Assembly: GCA_900068845.1 (NCBI GenBank)
Contig: CEFQ01000010.1
Coordinates: 725,326 to 789,325, forward strand
DNA from: Enterobacter ludwigii
GTDB lineage: Bacteria > Pseudomonadota > Gammaproteobacteria > Enterobacterales > Enterobacteriaceae
Direction of reading: 5' to 3'
DNA: 64,000 bases
The first letter of the stretch is position 1. The number at the start of each line of letters is the position of its first letter. Positions 49,897 through 58,641 of this stretch are shown here, one piece after another. Made by a program: the position numbers and the translations under genes. A model generated the notes under the pieces. It made no database searches, had not been told where the DNA came from, and saw nothing but the letters and a program-made list of their open reading frames with translations.

Positions 49897-50109
49897 ATGA
49901 ACACGTTGTATAACTTCCTGGAACAGCATGATGAGATGCTGGACGGTGTGGAACAAAATATTATTACTGTTAATCTGCCTGGCCGTCAGGTGGTGTATGT
50001 GATTGGTCAGAATGATGCTGACCTACTGCTGGAAGTGAAGGCGCGTGAAATCGCCACGGCACAGCGCATGGAAACGCTGCGTCAGCTGGAGAGTCAATTC
50101 CGTTTTTAA
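49897..50109 (+). CDS. Small cytoplasmic protein, 70 residues
   Basis: ATG at 49897 after AAGGAGAACCC, a strong ribosome site. The product starts MNTLYNFLEQHDEMLDGVEQ, has a short beta-like stretch ('NIITVNLPGRQVVYVIGQND') and ends in a helical, charged tail. No signal or membrane segment. Family not recognised. It follows the aldehyde dehydrogenase gene by 170 bases; a CAATT/ATTG-poor spacer separates them, so co-transcription is uncertain. Confidence 0.7.
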   Translation: MNTLYNFLEQHDEMLDGVEQNIITVNLPGRQVVYVIGQNDADLLLEVKAREIATAQRMETLRQLESQFRF

Positions 50110-50158
50110 CGCTGCTACCTACCTTATTCGATGAACTCTTCGCCAGACATATCGCAAT

Positions 50159-50189
50159 AAAAAAGCCGCTATCGCGATGATAACGGCTT
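50159..50189 (-). terminator. fumA terminator
   Basis: Minus-strand stem AAGCCGTTATC / GATAGCGGCTT with one mismatch and a 5-base loop, followed by TTTTTT, 23 bases after the fumarase stop. The reverse reading may also stop transcripts from the 70-residue gene. Confidence 0.8.
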
Positions 50190-50211
50190 AAGAAATGGCA
50201 CGCGGGAAATA

Positions 50212-51855
50212 TTACTTCACGCAGGCGGCACAGTTATTGTGGATCTGTTGGAAGAAGTCATTACCTTTGTCATCCACCAGAATGAAGGCCGGGAAGTTCT
50301 CCACTTCAATCTTCCAGATCGCTTCCATGCCTAGTTCGGCATACTCCACGCATTCCAGACTCTTAATACTCTGCTGTGCCAGCACCGCTGCCGGACCGCC
50401 AATGCTTCCCAGGTAGAAACCGCCGTGTTTCTGACACGCATCGGTCACTTGTTTGCTGCGGTTGCCTTTGGCCAGCATCACCATACTGCCACCGTTGGCC
50501 TGCAGCAGATCAACGTAGGAATCCATACGGCCTGCGGTGGTGGGGCCGAGAGAGCCAGAGGCGTAACCTTCTGGTGTCTTCGCCGGACCCGCATAATACA
50601 CCGGATGATCTTTAATATACTGCGGTAAACCCTCACCGTTATCGATACGCTCTTTCAACTTCGCGTGGGCAATATCGCGCGCCACAATGATGGTTCCGTT
50701 CAGCGACAGGCGGGTTGAGACTGGATAAGCTGACAGCAGGGCCAGAATTTCGCTCATCGGCTGGTTCAGATCAACCTGCACCACTTCGCCTTCGCCCTGC
50801 TGACGTAGCGCTTCCGGAATGTAGCGGCCTGGGTTGTCTTCCAGCTTCTCAATCCAGATGCCTTCGCGGTTGATCTTGGCTTTGATGTTACGGTCTGCGG
50901 AGCAGGATACGCCCATGCCAACCGGGCAAGATGCGCCGTGACGCGGCAGACGCACCACACGGATATCGTGCGCGAAGTATTTACCCCCAAACTGTGCGCC
51001 CAGGCCTAGCTCCTGCGAGGCTTTCAGCAACTCTTCTTCTAGCTGCACGTCGCGGAAAGCCTGGCCATGTTCGTTGCCTTCGGTCGGCAGCGAATCGTAG
51101 TAATGCGTTGAGGCCAGCTTGACCGTTTTCAACGTGCTTTCCGCAGAAGTCCCGCCAATCACAAACGCGATATGGTATGGCGGGCAGGCCGCGGTACCCA
51201 GCGACATCATTTTGTCGACCAGATAATTTTTCAGCTTCGCGGGGGTAATGAGCGCTTTGGTTTCCTGATACAGATAGGTTTTGTTGGCGGAACCGCCACC
51301 TTTCGCAATGCACAGGAATTTGTATTCGTCACCATCAACGCTGTACAGGTCGATTTGCGCCGGCAGGTTGGTGCCGGTGTTCACCTCTTTATACATATCC
51401 AGCGCGGCGTTCTGAGAATAGCGCAGGTTATCTTCAATAAAGGTGTTGTAGACGCCTTGTGACAGTGCGGCTTCATCGCCGCCGCCGGTCCAGACGCGCT
51501 GACCTTTCTTGCCCATGATGATGGCGGTGCCGGTATCCTGACAGGTTGGCAACACGCCTTTGGCGGCAATTTCCGAGTTGCGCAGGAACTGCAGGGCGAC
51601 GTATTTGTCGTTCTTGCTGGCTTCGTCATCGGCAAGAATCGACGCGACCTGCGCCTGATGCGAGGCGCGCAGCATAAAGGAGGCATCATGGAATGCCTGC
51701 TTCGCCAGCAGCGTCAGCGCTTTGGGATCGACTTTGAGCACCTCTTCGCCATCGAAGTTAGCCACAGAAACGTAATCGCGGCTCAGCAGATAGTATTCGG
51801 TATCATCTTTGGCGAGAGGAAAGGGATCTTGATAATAGAAGGGTTTGTTCGACAT
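50212..51855 (-). CDS. fumA: Class I fumarate hydratase (FumA/FumB type)
   Basis: Oxygen-sensitive [4Fe-4S] fumarase interconverting malate and fumarate, 547 residues (E. coli FumA 548). Cluster cysteines: Cys105 in '[20 protein letters not shown]', one in '[21 protein letters not shown]' near 224 and one in '[19 protein letters not shown]' near 318. '[10 protein letters not shown]'-like '[13 protein letters not shown]' is intact, as is the C-terminal swivelling domain. FumA and FumB cannot be told apart by eye; the place beside a dicarboxylate antiporter, fumarate reductase and DcuSR suggests FumB-like anaerobic use. Probably co-transcribed after the antiporter, with a 160-base gap holding a stem (about 51930-51961). 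Confidence 0.93.
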   Translation of the reverse strand: MSNKPFYYQDPFPLAKDDTEYYLLSRDYVSVANFDGEEVLKVDPKALTLLAKQAFHDASFMLRASHQAQVASILADDEASKNDKYVALQFLRNSEIAAKGVLPTCQDTGTAIIMGKKGQRVWTGGGDEAALSQGVYNTFIEDNLRYSQNAALDMYKEVNTGTNLPAQIDLYSVDGDEYKFLCIAKGGGSANKTYLYQETKALITPAKLKNYLVDKMMSLGTAACPPYHIAFVIGGTSAESTLKTVKLASTHYYDSLPTEGNEHGQAFRDVQLEEELLKASQELGLGAQFGGKYFAHDIRVVRLPRHGASCPVGMGVSCSADRNIKAKINREGIWIEKLEDNPGRYIPEALRQQGEGEVVQVDLNQPMSEILALLSAYPVSTRLSLNGTIIVARDIAHAKLKERIDNGEGLPQYIKDHPVYYAGPAKTPEGYASGSLGPTTAGRMDSYVDLLQANGGSMVMLAKGNRSKQVTDACQKHGGFYLGSIGGPAAVLAQQSIKSLECVEYAELGMEAIWKIEVENFPAFILVDDKGNDFFQQIHNNCAACVK

Positions 51856-52018
51856 GTTGGCTCACTTAGCTTCGTGTAGCCCGCCAGCATGACGGGCGAC
51901 AAATTAGGCGTTCTGTTATTTGGTTTTCTCTCGCCAGCCCTCCGCAGGGCTGACTGGCGAGTATCATAACATTTTCACGGTAATGCGCGGCTCCGTTTTT
52001 AACATCGAAGCAACATCA

Positions 52019-53530
52019 TCAGAACATCATCACCATCCATGGATAGGCGACAACCATCAGAAGAACCAGGAACAGCGCGCCGAAGATGGTACCCAGACGC
52101 CAGTAATCTTTAGTTGGCAGATAGCCGCTACCATAATAAATCGGGCTTGGGCCGGTGCCGTACGGGGTGATAATGCCCATCACACCGAGAGAAACACACA
52201 TCATCAGACAGAACACCGGCATGTTGATACCCGGGATAGAGGCAGCAATGGTCAGCATCGCGGGCAGCAGCGCGGTGGTGTGCGCCGTGGTACTGGCAAA
52301 AAGGTAGTGCAGCAGGTAGAAGGCAATTAACAGGACCACCGCTGAAACCTGTGGATCGTAGCCTTGCAGCAGCATCGCACCTTCTTTACCCAGCCAGGCG
52401 ATGAAGCCCACACGGGCTAAGCCATCGGCCAGCGCGACCAGTGTGGCGAACCAGGCAAAGGTGTTCCAGGCGGCTTTATTGCTGGTGATGTCGTTCCAGT
52501 TCAGTACACCGGTCCACAGCATCAGTACGATGACCAACAGCGCAGCCATCGCGGGCTCAATCCATGCGGTGGCGAAGATCCACATCATCAGCGCGGCAAC
52601 CACGAAGCCCAGCAGCAGAATTTCATTGCGTTTCAGCTTGCCCAGTTTTGCCAATTCCGCGGTCGCCCAGCGTGGCACTTCATCATTGACTTTCACTTCT
52701 GGCGGATAAAGCCAGTAAGCCAGCAGAGGCATGGTAAGAATCAGCAATACACCCAGCGGCAGGAAGGCGAGGAACCACATCCCCCACGAGATATCAAAGC
52801 CCACCACACTTTTCACCAGCGCCAGCGCCAGCAGGTTAGGTGCCAGAGCAGAAAGGAACATCGAACTGGTGATACACGCGGCGGTGATAGCAACCCACAT
52901 CAGGTAAGAACCGATCTTACGCGCGCTTGGGTCATTCGGTTTTGAACCGTAGAGCGGCGGCAAGTTAGCAATGATGGGATAGATGGTACCGCCACTGCGC
53001 GCCGTGTTTGACGGCGTAAACGGGGCCAGCAACAGGTCAGCGAAGGTGATGGCGTAACCGAGCGTCAGGCTGCGGCGACCCAGATATTTCACCAGAATCA
53101 GCGCCAGTCGGCGGCCAAACTGGGTTTTATCGTAGCCCGCGGCGAACATAAACGCACCGAAGATCAGCCAGACAGTAGAGTTGCCGAAACCGCTTACTGC
53201 CCATTTAAAGGACTGTGCAGCCGTTTTGAACTTGGGATCGGCCAGTTCCGCCGGGCTAAACAGCACCCATTGGCTGCACAGCGCAATCACCACCACGCCG
53301 GTCAAACCGATAACGGCGCCCGGCAACGGCTCGAAAATCAGTCCCACAATAACCCCGACAAAAATCGCGAAGAAGTGCCAGGCGTAAGGTTCCAATCCCG
53401 CAGGAGTCGGTACCAGCAGCAGCAGCACAGCCACAATAATTGGCAGGCACAACATAAACAGGCGGTTCTTTTTCCCCGGCGCCGGAGGGGGCGCTGTTAG
53501 GGATTCACTCTGGGTTGTTTGTGTGTTCAT
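52019..53530 (-). CDS. DASS-family C4-dicarboxylate/tricarboxylate antiporter
   Basis: Inner-membrane carrier of 503 residues with about 12 hydrophobic segments, resembling CitT/TtdT, which swap citrate, tartrate or C4-diacids for succinate. Conserved 'LLLAPFTPSNTARSGGTIYPII' (substrate and Na+/re-entrant loop region, near 165) and 'GIITPYGTGPSPIYYGSGYL' near 455 are the paired SNT/TPY-type motifs of the family. ATG 53530 (MNTQTTQSES) is preferred over TTG 53545; no strong ribosome site is seen for either. Transcribed towards fumA and away from the fumarate reductase gene. Substrate direction is inferred from context. Confidence 0.88.
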   Translation of the reverse strand: MNTQTTQSESLTAPPPAPGKKNRLFMLCLPIIVAVLLLLVPTPAGLEPYAWHFFAIFVGVIVGLIFEPLPGAVIGLTGVVVIALCSQWVLFSPAELADPKFKTAAQSFKWAVSGFGNSTVWLIFGAFMFAAGYDKTQFGRRLALILVKYLGRRSLTLGYAITFADLLLAPFTPSNTARSGGTIYPIIANLPPLYGSKPNDPSARKIGSYLMWVAITAACITSSMFLSALAPNLLALALVKSVVGFDISWGMWFLAFLPLGVLLILTMPLLAYWLYPPEVKVNDEVPRWATAELAKLGKLKRNEILLLGFVVAALMMWIFATAWIEPAMAALLVIVLMLWTGVLNWNDITSNKAAWNTFAWFATLVALADGLARVGFIAWLGKEGAMLLQGYDPQVSAVVLLIAFYLLHYLFASTTAHTTALLPAMLTIAASIPGINMPVFCLMMCVSLGVMGIITPYGTGPSPIYYGSGYLPTKDYWRLGTIFGALFLVLLMVVAYPWMVMMF

Positions 53531-53721
53531 AGTTTTGGTCTGCAAGTTATGGAGAATGCGTTTATACGCCCCGAACTAAATGGTTTTTTAAGTTACAAAA
53601 CCCTTGTAGCAGATTAGCCGTGACATTTAAAACTGAGTTTTAATAAATCGCTGATTTCAAAATTCGATACGCGAATTATCTATTGAATGTGAATATGATG
53701 CGATTAATTAAAATATCTATT

Positions 53722-53735
53722 TTGATCCAGATCAA
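53722..53735. promoter_or_regulatory. Perfect FNR site (antiporter-fumA side)
   Basis: TTGATCCAGATCAA fits the FNR consensus TTGAT-N4-ATCAA at every defined base. Its centre is about 34 bases from a minus-strand CATATT -10-like element, close to the class II activator geometry (about 32), so it probably activates the antiporter-fumarase transcript without oxygen. Confidence 0.8.
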
Positions 53736-53909
53736 TAAAATTTATCGGTGGTTTTTTTGCTTTAAGCATGCGCCTGTTAATAAATGAACCATAAGGTGAA
53801 AATTAACTGTGCAAGGCAAACGAAACGCAACAAATCAAGCAAAAAACAGAGAAGGGCGGTGATTTATCTTTATGATAAGACTGGTTTTGTTTTAAATGTA
53901 AGGAAAAAG

Positions 53910-53923
53910 TTGATTTTTGTCAA
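53910..53923. promoter_or_regulatory. Near-perfect FNR site (fumarate reductase side)
   Basis: TTGATTTTTGTCAA matches the FNR consensus in 9 of 10 defined positions. It lies about 220 bases upstream of the fumarate reductase start; a TATTAT element at 53973-53978 downstream could be the -10 of an FNR-dependent promoter with a long leader. Confidence 0.6.
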
Positions 53924-54136
53924 GTCTTGGTTAAAACTTAGCGGAACGCAGCTTTCAGCAATTAGCATCAAATATTATTTTCATGCGTAAAACTTATATA
54001 ACTAACGAATAAGGTTATGTAAGTAAATTAAATGGTATATTTATGGCATGAAGTCGGACCACTCAAATAAATATAAAATTCCTCCGAACTGCCAAAGAAT
54101 TGAATACAAAATTTCTTAATTCTGGAGTTGCTCATC

Positions 54137-56917
54137 ATGAATACGCTCACCCCGATTCTTAATCCGCTGACATTGCCGAAAGGTGCGGTGCTTAAAAACC
54201 GGTTGGTTATGGCCCCCATGACCACCTGTACCGGCTATTACGATGGCGGTGTCACCAGTGACCTTGTCGAATATTATCGCGTCCGTGCCGGTAGCATCGG
54301 CACCGTTATTGTTGAATGCTGCTTTGTCGATAATCGCGGCCCTGCATTCCCTGGCGCGCTCGGTATTGATAGCGATAACAAAATCCCCGGCCTGGCGAAA
54401 ATCGCCCATGCCATCAAATCACAAGGTTCTAAAGCCGTTCTGCAGATTTATCATGGCGGCCGCATGGTGGAACCCGCGCTGATCGGCGGTAAAACGCCGG
54501 TTGCGCCCAGCGCCATTGCCGCACCGCGTGAAGGTGCAACCACGCCACAAGCGCTGACTGCAGAAGAAGTGGACGTGATGATCACCAAGTTTGGTGACGC
54601 AGTAAACCGTGCGATTAAAGCCGGCTTCGACGGCGTAGAGATCCACGGTGCGAATACCTATTTGATCCAGCAGTTCTACTCGCCAAACTCTAACCAGCGT
54701 GACGATAAATGGGGCGGCAGCCGCGACAATCGCGCCCGCTTCCCACTTGAAGTGTTGGAGATCACCCACAAAATGGCTGACCGCTTCGCCGCGGCAGACT
54801 TTATTATCGGTTATCGCTTCTCACCGGAAGAGCTGGAAGTACCGGGCATCCGCTGGGACGACACGCTGTATCTGCTGGAAAAACTGGCAGAACGCGGTCT
54901 GGATTACGTTCACTTCTCTGTCGGCCAGTTGCTGCGTCCGTCGATTGTCGACACCAAAGACCCAACGCCGCTGATCACCAAATATCTGGCGCAACGCTCA
55001 CCCAACCTGGCGAAAGTACCGGTTATTGGCGTTGGCGGCATCGTGAATAAAGAAGATGCCGAGAACGCGCTAGAGCACGGTTTCGATCTGGTTGCCGTGG
55101 GTAAAGCCTGCATCGCCTATCCGGACTGGACCGATCGCGTTATCAAGAATCAGCACATGGAGCTGTATATCGACAGCACCAAGCGCGAAGAGCTGACCAT
55201 CCCGGAACCACTGTGGCGCTTCTCGCTGGTGGATGCGATGATCCGCGACGTCAGCGATACCGGCCGTAAATACAAAGCCGGCGTCTATCAGGCGAAAGTG
55301 GAAGCCGAAGCGCTGAAGCTGAAAATTAACGTGACGCTCGACACCGACCGTATTACCGACATCTCGCTGGTGCCGGATCCGAGCCTTGACGTCGACTTCA
55401 CCAGCACCTTTGAAAGCCTGCGTGAGCGCATTCTGGTGGCGAACAGTCCGCATGTCGATGCCATTACCGGCGCCACCACGCAGAGTGAAGCGCTGAAAAA
55501 AGCGGTATCGCGTGCCATGACCACCTCAAGCAAAGAGTATGTGATTGAAGAGGGCGGTAACCCGAACGCACCGGTTAATTATGATGTGGTGGTAGTAGGA
55601 ACCGGCGGTGCCGGTCTGGCGGCGGCGATTCAGGCACATGATGATGGCGCCCGCGTGGTGATCATCGAGAAGATGCCAACCATCGGCGGTAACACCATCA
55701 AAGCGTCGGTTGGCATGAACGCGGCAGAAACCCGTTATCAGAAGCTGAAAGGCATTGAAGACAGTAAAGAACTGTTCTACGAAGAGACGCTGAAGGGCGG
55801 AAAATTCAAAAACAATCCGGTGCTGCTACGCGAGTTTGTTGAGCAGGCACCTGAAGCGATTGAATGGCTGGCGGCAAAAGAGATCGAGCTGTGTGACATC
55901 ACTATCACCGGCGGCATGAGCATCGATCGTACGCACCGTCCGGAAGATCGTTCTGCAGTCGGCGGCTTCCTGATCAGCGGCCTGGTGAAGAACGTTAATC
56001 AGCGCAATATCGAAGTGTTGCTGGAAACCTCGGTGGCAGAAATTCTGGTGGAAAACGGTGCGGTCAGCGGCGTGAAAGTGGTCGATGAGTACAACGATAG
56101 CCGCATCATTAACGCCAAAAGCGTGATTGTCGCCACCGGCGGCTTCAGTGCTAACCGCGAGATGGTGGTGAAATACCGTCCTGAGCTGGACGGCTTCGTG
56201 ACCACTAACCATAAAGGTGCCACCGGCAGCGGCATCGCGATGTTGCAGCACATCGGTGCGGATACTGTCGATATGGGCGAAATCCAGATTCACCCAACGG
56301 TTGAGCAAACCACGTCGTACCTGATTTCCGAAGCGATGCGCGGTGGCGGGGCCATTTTGGTCAGTCAGGCGGGCCAGCGTTTCTACAATGAAATGGAAAC
56401 CCGTGACAAAGTTTCCGCTGAGATCATCGCGCTGCCTGAGAAAAGTGCGTGGATTGTGTTTGATGAGCAGGTACGCGCCAATAACAAAGCAGCTGATGAG
56501 TATATCGCCAAAGGTTTCGTGATCAGCGCACCGACGCCGCACGAGCTGGCAGTGAAACTCAATATGGATCAGGAAGCGCTGCAAACCACGCTCGGTCGTT
56601 ACAATGAGTTTGTGGCGAAGCAGGATGACGAAGACTTCGGTCGTAAGACGGCGCTACGTCACCCGCTGAACAAAGGTCCGTACTTTGCGATTCGCATCGC
56701 ACCGGGCGTGCACCACACCATGGGCGGCGTGACAATCAACACCGATACCGCGGTGCTGGATGCGCAGAAAGCGGTGATTCCAGGCGCCTGGGCGGCAGGT
56801 GAAGTGGTGGGCGGCATCCACGGCGCGAACCGCATCGGCGGTAACGCGGTGGCCGATATCATCATCTTTGGTATCAAAGCCGGTCACAATGCCGCTAAAC
56901 TGGCGCTAGGACACTAA
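54137..56917 (+). CDS. NADH:fumarate reductase, three-domain flavoprotein
   Basis: Cytoplasmic soluble fumarate reductase of 926 residues. Residues 1-340: Old-Yellow-Enzyme-like NADH:flavin oxidoreductase ('NRLVMAPMTTCTGYYDGGV', 'GVEIHGANTYLIQQFYSPNSNQR', 'ELYID'). Residues about 375-460: FMN_bind domain with the ApbE target motif DAITGAT (441-447; Thr447 is the expected covalent FMN site). Residues about 475-926: FAD-binding flavocytochrome-c/FrdA domain ('VVVVGTGGAGLAAAIQAHDDG', 'HRPEDRSAVGG', 'GEVVGGIHGANRIGGNAVADI'). The same layout is described for Klebsiella pneumoniae NADH:fumarate oxidoreductase. ATG 54137 preferred over TTG 54128. The apbE gene follows. Confidence 0.92.
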   Translation: MNTLTPILNPLTLPKGAVLKNRLVMAPMTTCTGYYDGGVTSDLVEYYRVRAGSIGTVIVECCFVDNRGPAFPGALGIDSDNKIPGLAKIAHAIKSQGSKAVLQIYHGGRMVEPALIGGKTPVAPSAIAAPREGATTPQALTAEEVDVMITKFGDAVNRAIKAGFDGVEIHGANTYLIQQFYSPNSNQRDDKWGGSRDNRARFPLEVLEITHKMADRFAAADFIIGYRFSPEELEVPGIRWDDTLYLLEKLAERGLDYVHFSVGQLLRPSIVDTKDPTPLITKYLAQRSPNLAKVPVIGVGGIVNKEDAENALEHGFDLVAVGKACIAYPDWTDRVIKNQHMELYIDSTKREELTIPEPLWRFSLVDAMIRDVSDTGRKYKAGVYQAKVEAEALKLKINVTLDTDRITDISLVPDPSLDVDFTSTFESLRERILVANSPHVDAITGATTQSEALKKAVSRAMTTSSKEYVIEEGGNPNAPVNYDVVVVGTGGAGLAAAIQAHDDGARVVIIEKMPTIGGNTIKASVGMNAAETRYQKLKGIEDSKELFYEETLKGGKFKNNPVLLREFVEQAPEAIEWLAAKEIELCDITITGGMSIDRTHRPEDRSAVGGFLISGLVKNVNQRNIEVLLETSVAEILVENGAVSGVKVVDEYNDSRIINAKSVIVATGGFSANREMVVKYRPELDGFVTTNHKGATGSGIAMLQHIGADTVDMGEIQIHPTVEQTTSYLISEAMRGGGAILVSQAGQRFYNEMETRDKVSAEIIALPEKSAWIVFDEQVRANNKAADEYIAKGFVISAPTPHELAVKLNMDQEALQTTLGRYNEFVAKQDDEDFGRKTALRHPLNKGPYFAIRIAPGVHHTMGGVTINTDTAVLDAQKAVIPGAWAAGEVVGGIHGANRIGGNAVADIIIFGIKAGHNAAKLALGH

Positions 56918-56925
56918 GTTGTGAA

Positions 56926-56953
56926 GATGCCCGCCTTGTGCGGGCATCGTTTT
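56926..56953 (+). terminator. Hairpin between fumarate reductase and apbE
   Basis: Perfect 9-base stem GATGCCCGC / GCGGGCATC with a 5-base loop, then GTTTTC, only 8 bases after the reductase stop and ending about 20 bases before the apbE start. The T-run is weak, so partial read-through is likely and would give less ApbE than its substrate protein. Confidence 0.65.
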
Positions 56954-56968
56954 CATTAGAGGCATGCA

Positions 56969-57928
56969 ATGACCGCTGGCGTCTTTTCTTACTCTGCCGT
57001 ACTCATGGGTTCGCCCATTCTGCTCAAATTGTTTGATGACAATCCCACGCTTGCCCGCCACGTATTTCAACTGATTAAACAGCAAGAAAACCTGTTCACC
57101 GTCAACCGCGCCGAATCCGAAGTGATGTCGATCAACCACGCCGCAGGCCGTCATCCGGTGATCGTTAGCGAACCGGTGTTTGCCTTGATCAGCGTGGCGC
57201 ACGCAGTGAGTTTGCTGCCGGACAGCGCGTTTAATTTCACCATCGGCCCGGTGGTGAAGCGCTGGAAAATCGGTTTTCACGGTCGCGCCGTGCCGCCCGC
57301 GCAGGAGATCGCCACACTACTGGCGCTGACCGACCCGCATCAGGTGGTACTCAATCCCGCTGAGCGCTCGGTGTTTTTGCAACAGTCGGGCATGGAGATC
57401 GATCTTGGTGCCATCGCCAAAGGTTATATCGCCGATCGCGTACAGGCGTTTTTACGTCAGCAGGGCGTACAGCAGGCGCTGATTAATTTGGGGGGTAACG
57501 TGCAAACGCTGGGCTCGCCGCCGCATGAGCCGCAAGGTTGGGGGATCGGCCTGAAAAAGCCGTTTGGTGGCGATGATGAACTGTTAGGCGTGCTGCAGGT
57601 GCAGGGAAAATCAGTGGTGACGTCGGGGATTTATGAGCGCTACTTCGAGTTGAACGATCGCTGTTGGCACCATATTTTTGATCCGCAAACAGGCTATCCT
57701 CTTGATAACGAACTGCTGAGTGTGACAGTGATTTCCGATCGCTCGATTGATGGCGATATCTACACCACATTGCTTTATGGCATGGGCGTCGAGCAAGGGC
57801 TGGCGACGCTCGCTGACCAGCCCGACATCGACGCGGTTTTTGTCACGCGCGACCGGCAGATCATCTGCTCCTCGCCGCATCACTTCCACTTCCAGCAGCT
57901 CGATTTCAATTGGCAGCTGCGTTACTGA
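56969..57928 (+). CDS. apbE: FAD:protein FMN transferase ApbE (cytoplasmic type)
   Basis: Mg2+-dependent flavin transferase linking FMN through phosphoester to Thr/Ser in the target motif. 319 residues with no signal peptide or lipobox, so it acts in the cytoplasm. Family motifs: 'MGSPILLKLFDDN' in place of the MGT start, 'FNFTIGPVVKRW' near 90, 'MEIDLGAIAKGYIADRV' near 143-159, 'ALINLGGNVQTLG' near 170, 'SVVTSGIYERYFELNDRCWHHIFDPQTGYPL' near 212-242 and 'SIDGDIYTTLLYGMG' near 256. Directly follows the only flavinylation-motif protein seen here, its likely substrate. Ends overlapping dcuR by 7 bases, tail to tail. Confidence 0.93.
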   Translation: MTAGVFSYSAVLMGSPILLKLFDDNPTLARHVFQLIKQQENLFTVNRAESEVMSINHAAGRHPVIVSEPVFALISVAHAVSLLPDSAFNFTIGPVVKRWKIGFHGRAVPPAQEIATLLALTDPHQVVLNPAERSVFLQQSGMEIDLGAIAKGYIADRVQAFLRQQGVQQALINLGGNVQTLGSPPHEPQGWGIGLKKPFGGDDELLGVLQVQGKSVVTSGIYERYFELNDRCWHHIFDPQTGYPLDNELLSVTVISDRSIDGDIYTTLLYGMGVEQGLATLADQPDIDAVFVTRDRQIICSSPHHFHFQQLDFNWQLRY

Positions 57929-58641
57929 CAATATTGCTGCAGCAGCGAATGGTATTCCGGCTGCAAACGATAGCGGTACACCGGACGCCCGGTGGCGCCA
58001 TAGTGAATACTGGTGAACAGAATATTAATCTGTGCCAGCCAAATCAGGTATTTACGGCAGGATACGCGCGAAATATTCACTTCAGCCGCCAGCTCATCAG
58101 TGGAGAATTCGTGACCCGGATGCGCGTCAATCCACTGACACAGCGTACGCAGCGTTTGCGGCGTTAAGCCTTTCGGCAGGCGCTTATTATCGTGTTGCGT
58201 CGCCGGGCTGCCGTGGATCAGCAGATCGACATCCGATTGCTGATAGTAATGCTGATTGTCCATCAGCGATTTCTTCTGTCGCCAGCCGGTGAGCGCCTCT
58301 TCAAAACGTGGGAACTGGAACGGTTTGATCAGGTAATCCACCACGCCGTAGTGCAGCGAGGTTTTGATATTCTCCGCATCGGCCGCCGACGAAATGATAA
58401 TCACGTCCACCGCGCTCTGCGCCGTACGCAACGCCGGTAACAGATCGAGGCCATTCTCCTGCTGCATATAGATATCCAGCAATACCAGGTCGACCACGGT
58501 ATCGCTGTTAAACAGGATCTCTTTCGCCTGCTTCAAGGTTGAGGCGGTGCCACAACAGTGAAAGCCCTGAATTTGGCCGATATACGCGCGATTAAGCTCG
58601 GCGACCATGGCGTCATCATCGACCACTAACACATTGATCAT
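57922..58641 (-). CDS. dcuR: C4-dicarboxylate response regulator DcuR
   Basis: CitB-family response regulator of 239 residues, same as E. coli DcuR. Receiver: 'NVLVVDDDAMVAELNRAYI', phosphoacceptor Asp56 in 'DLVLLDIYMQQENGLDLLP', Ser in 'VIIISSAAD' and Lys in 'VVDYLIKPFQFPRF'. C-terminal helix-turn-helix 'FSTDELAAEVNISRVSCRKYLIWL'. Four-base overlap with dcuS. Expected to activate the antiporter-fumarase and fumarate reductase promoters in response to C4-diacids. Confidence 0.93.
   Translation of the reverse strand: MINVLVVDDDAMVAELNRAYIGQIQGFHCCGTASTLKQAKEILFNSDTVVDLVLLDIYMQQENGLDLLPALRTAQSAVDVIIISSAADAENIKTSLHYGVVDYLIKPFQFPRFEEALTGWRQKKSLMDNQHYYQQSDVDLLIHGSPATQHDNKRLPKGLTPQTLRTLCQWIDAHPGHEFSTDELAAEVNISRVSCRKYLIWLAQINILFTSIHYGATGRPVYRYRLQPEYHSLLQQYCQ

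Larger units (their letters stand above)
53531..54136. other. 606-base divergent regulatory region
   Basis: AT-rich stretch between the divergent antiporter and fumarate reductase genes. It contains two FNR-type palindromes (53722-53735, 53910-53923), -10-like elements (minus CATATT at 53697-53692; plus TATTAT at 53973-53978) and the ribosome site CTGGAG ahead of 54137. A 68-residue frame at 53784-53990 is judged spurious. DcuR sites are expected here but cannot be picked out by eye. Confidence 0.7.

Noticed and set aside
53784-53990. 68-codon frame in the divergent fumarate region
   Set aside because: Lys-rich, low-complexity product in AT-rich DNA, no ribosome site, and it spans a probable FNR site; a chance frame.
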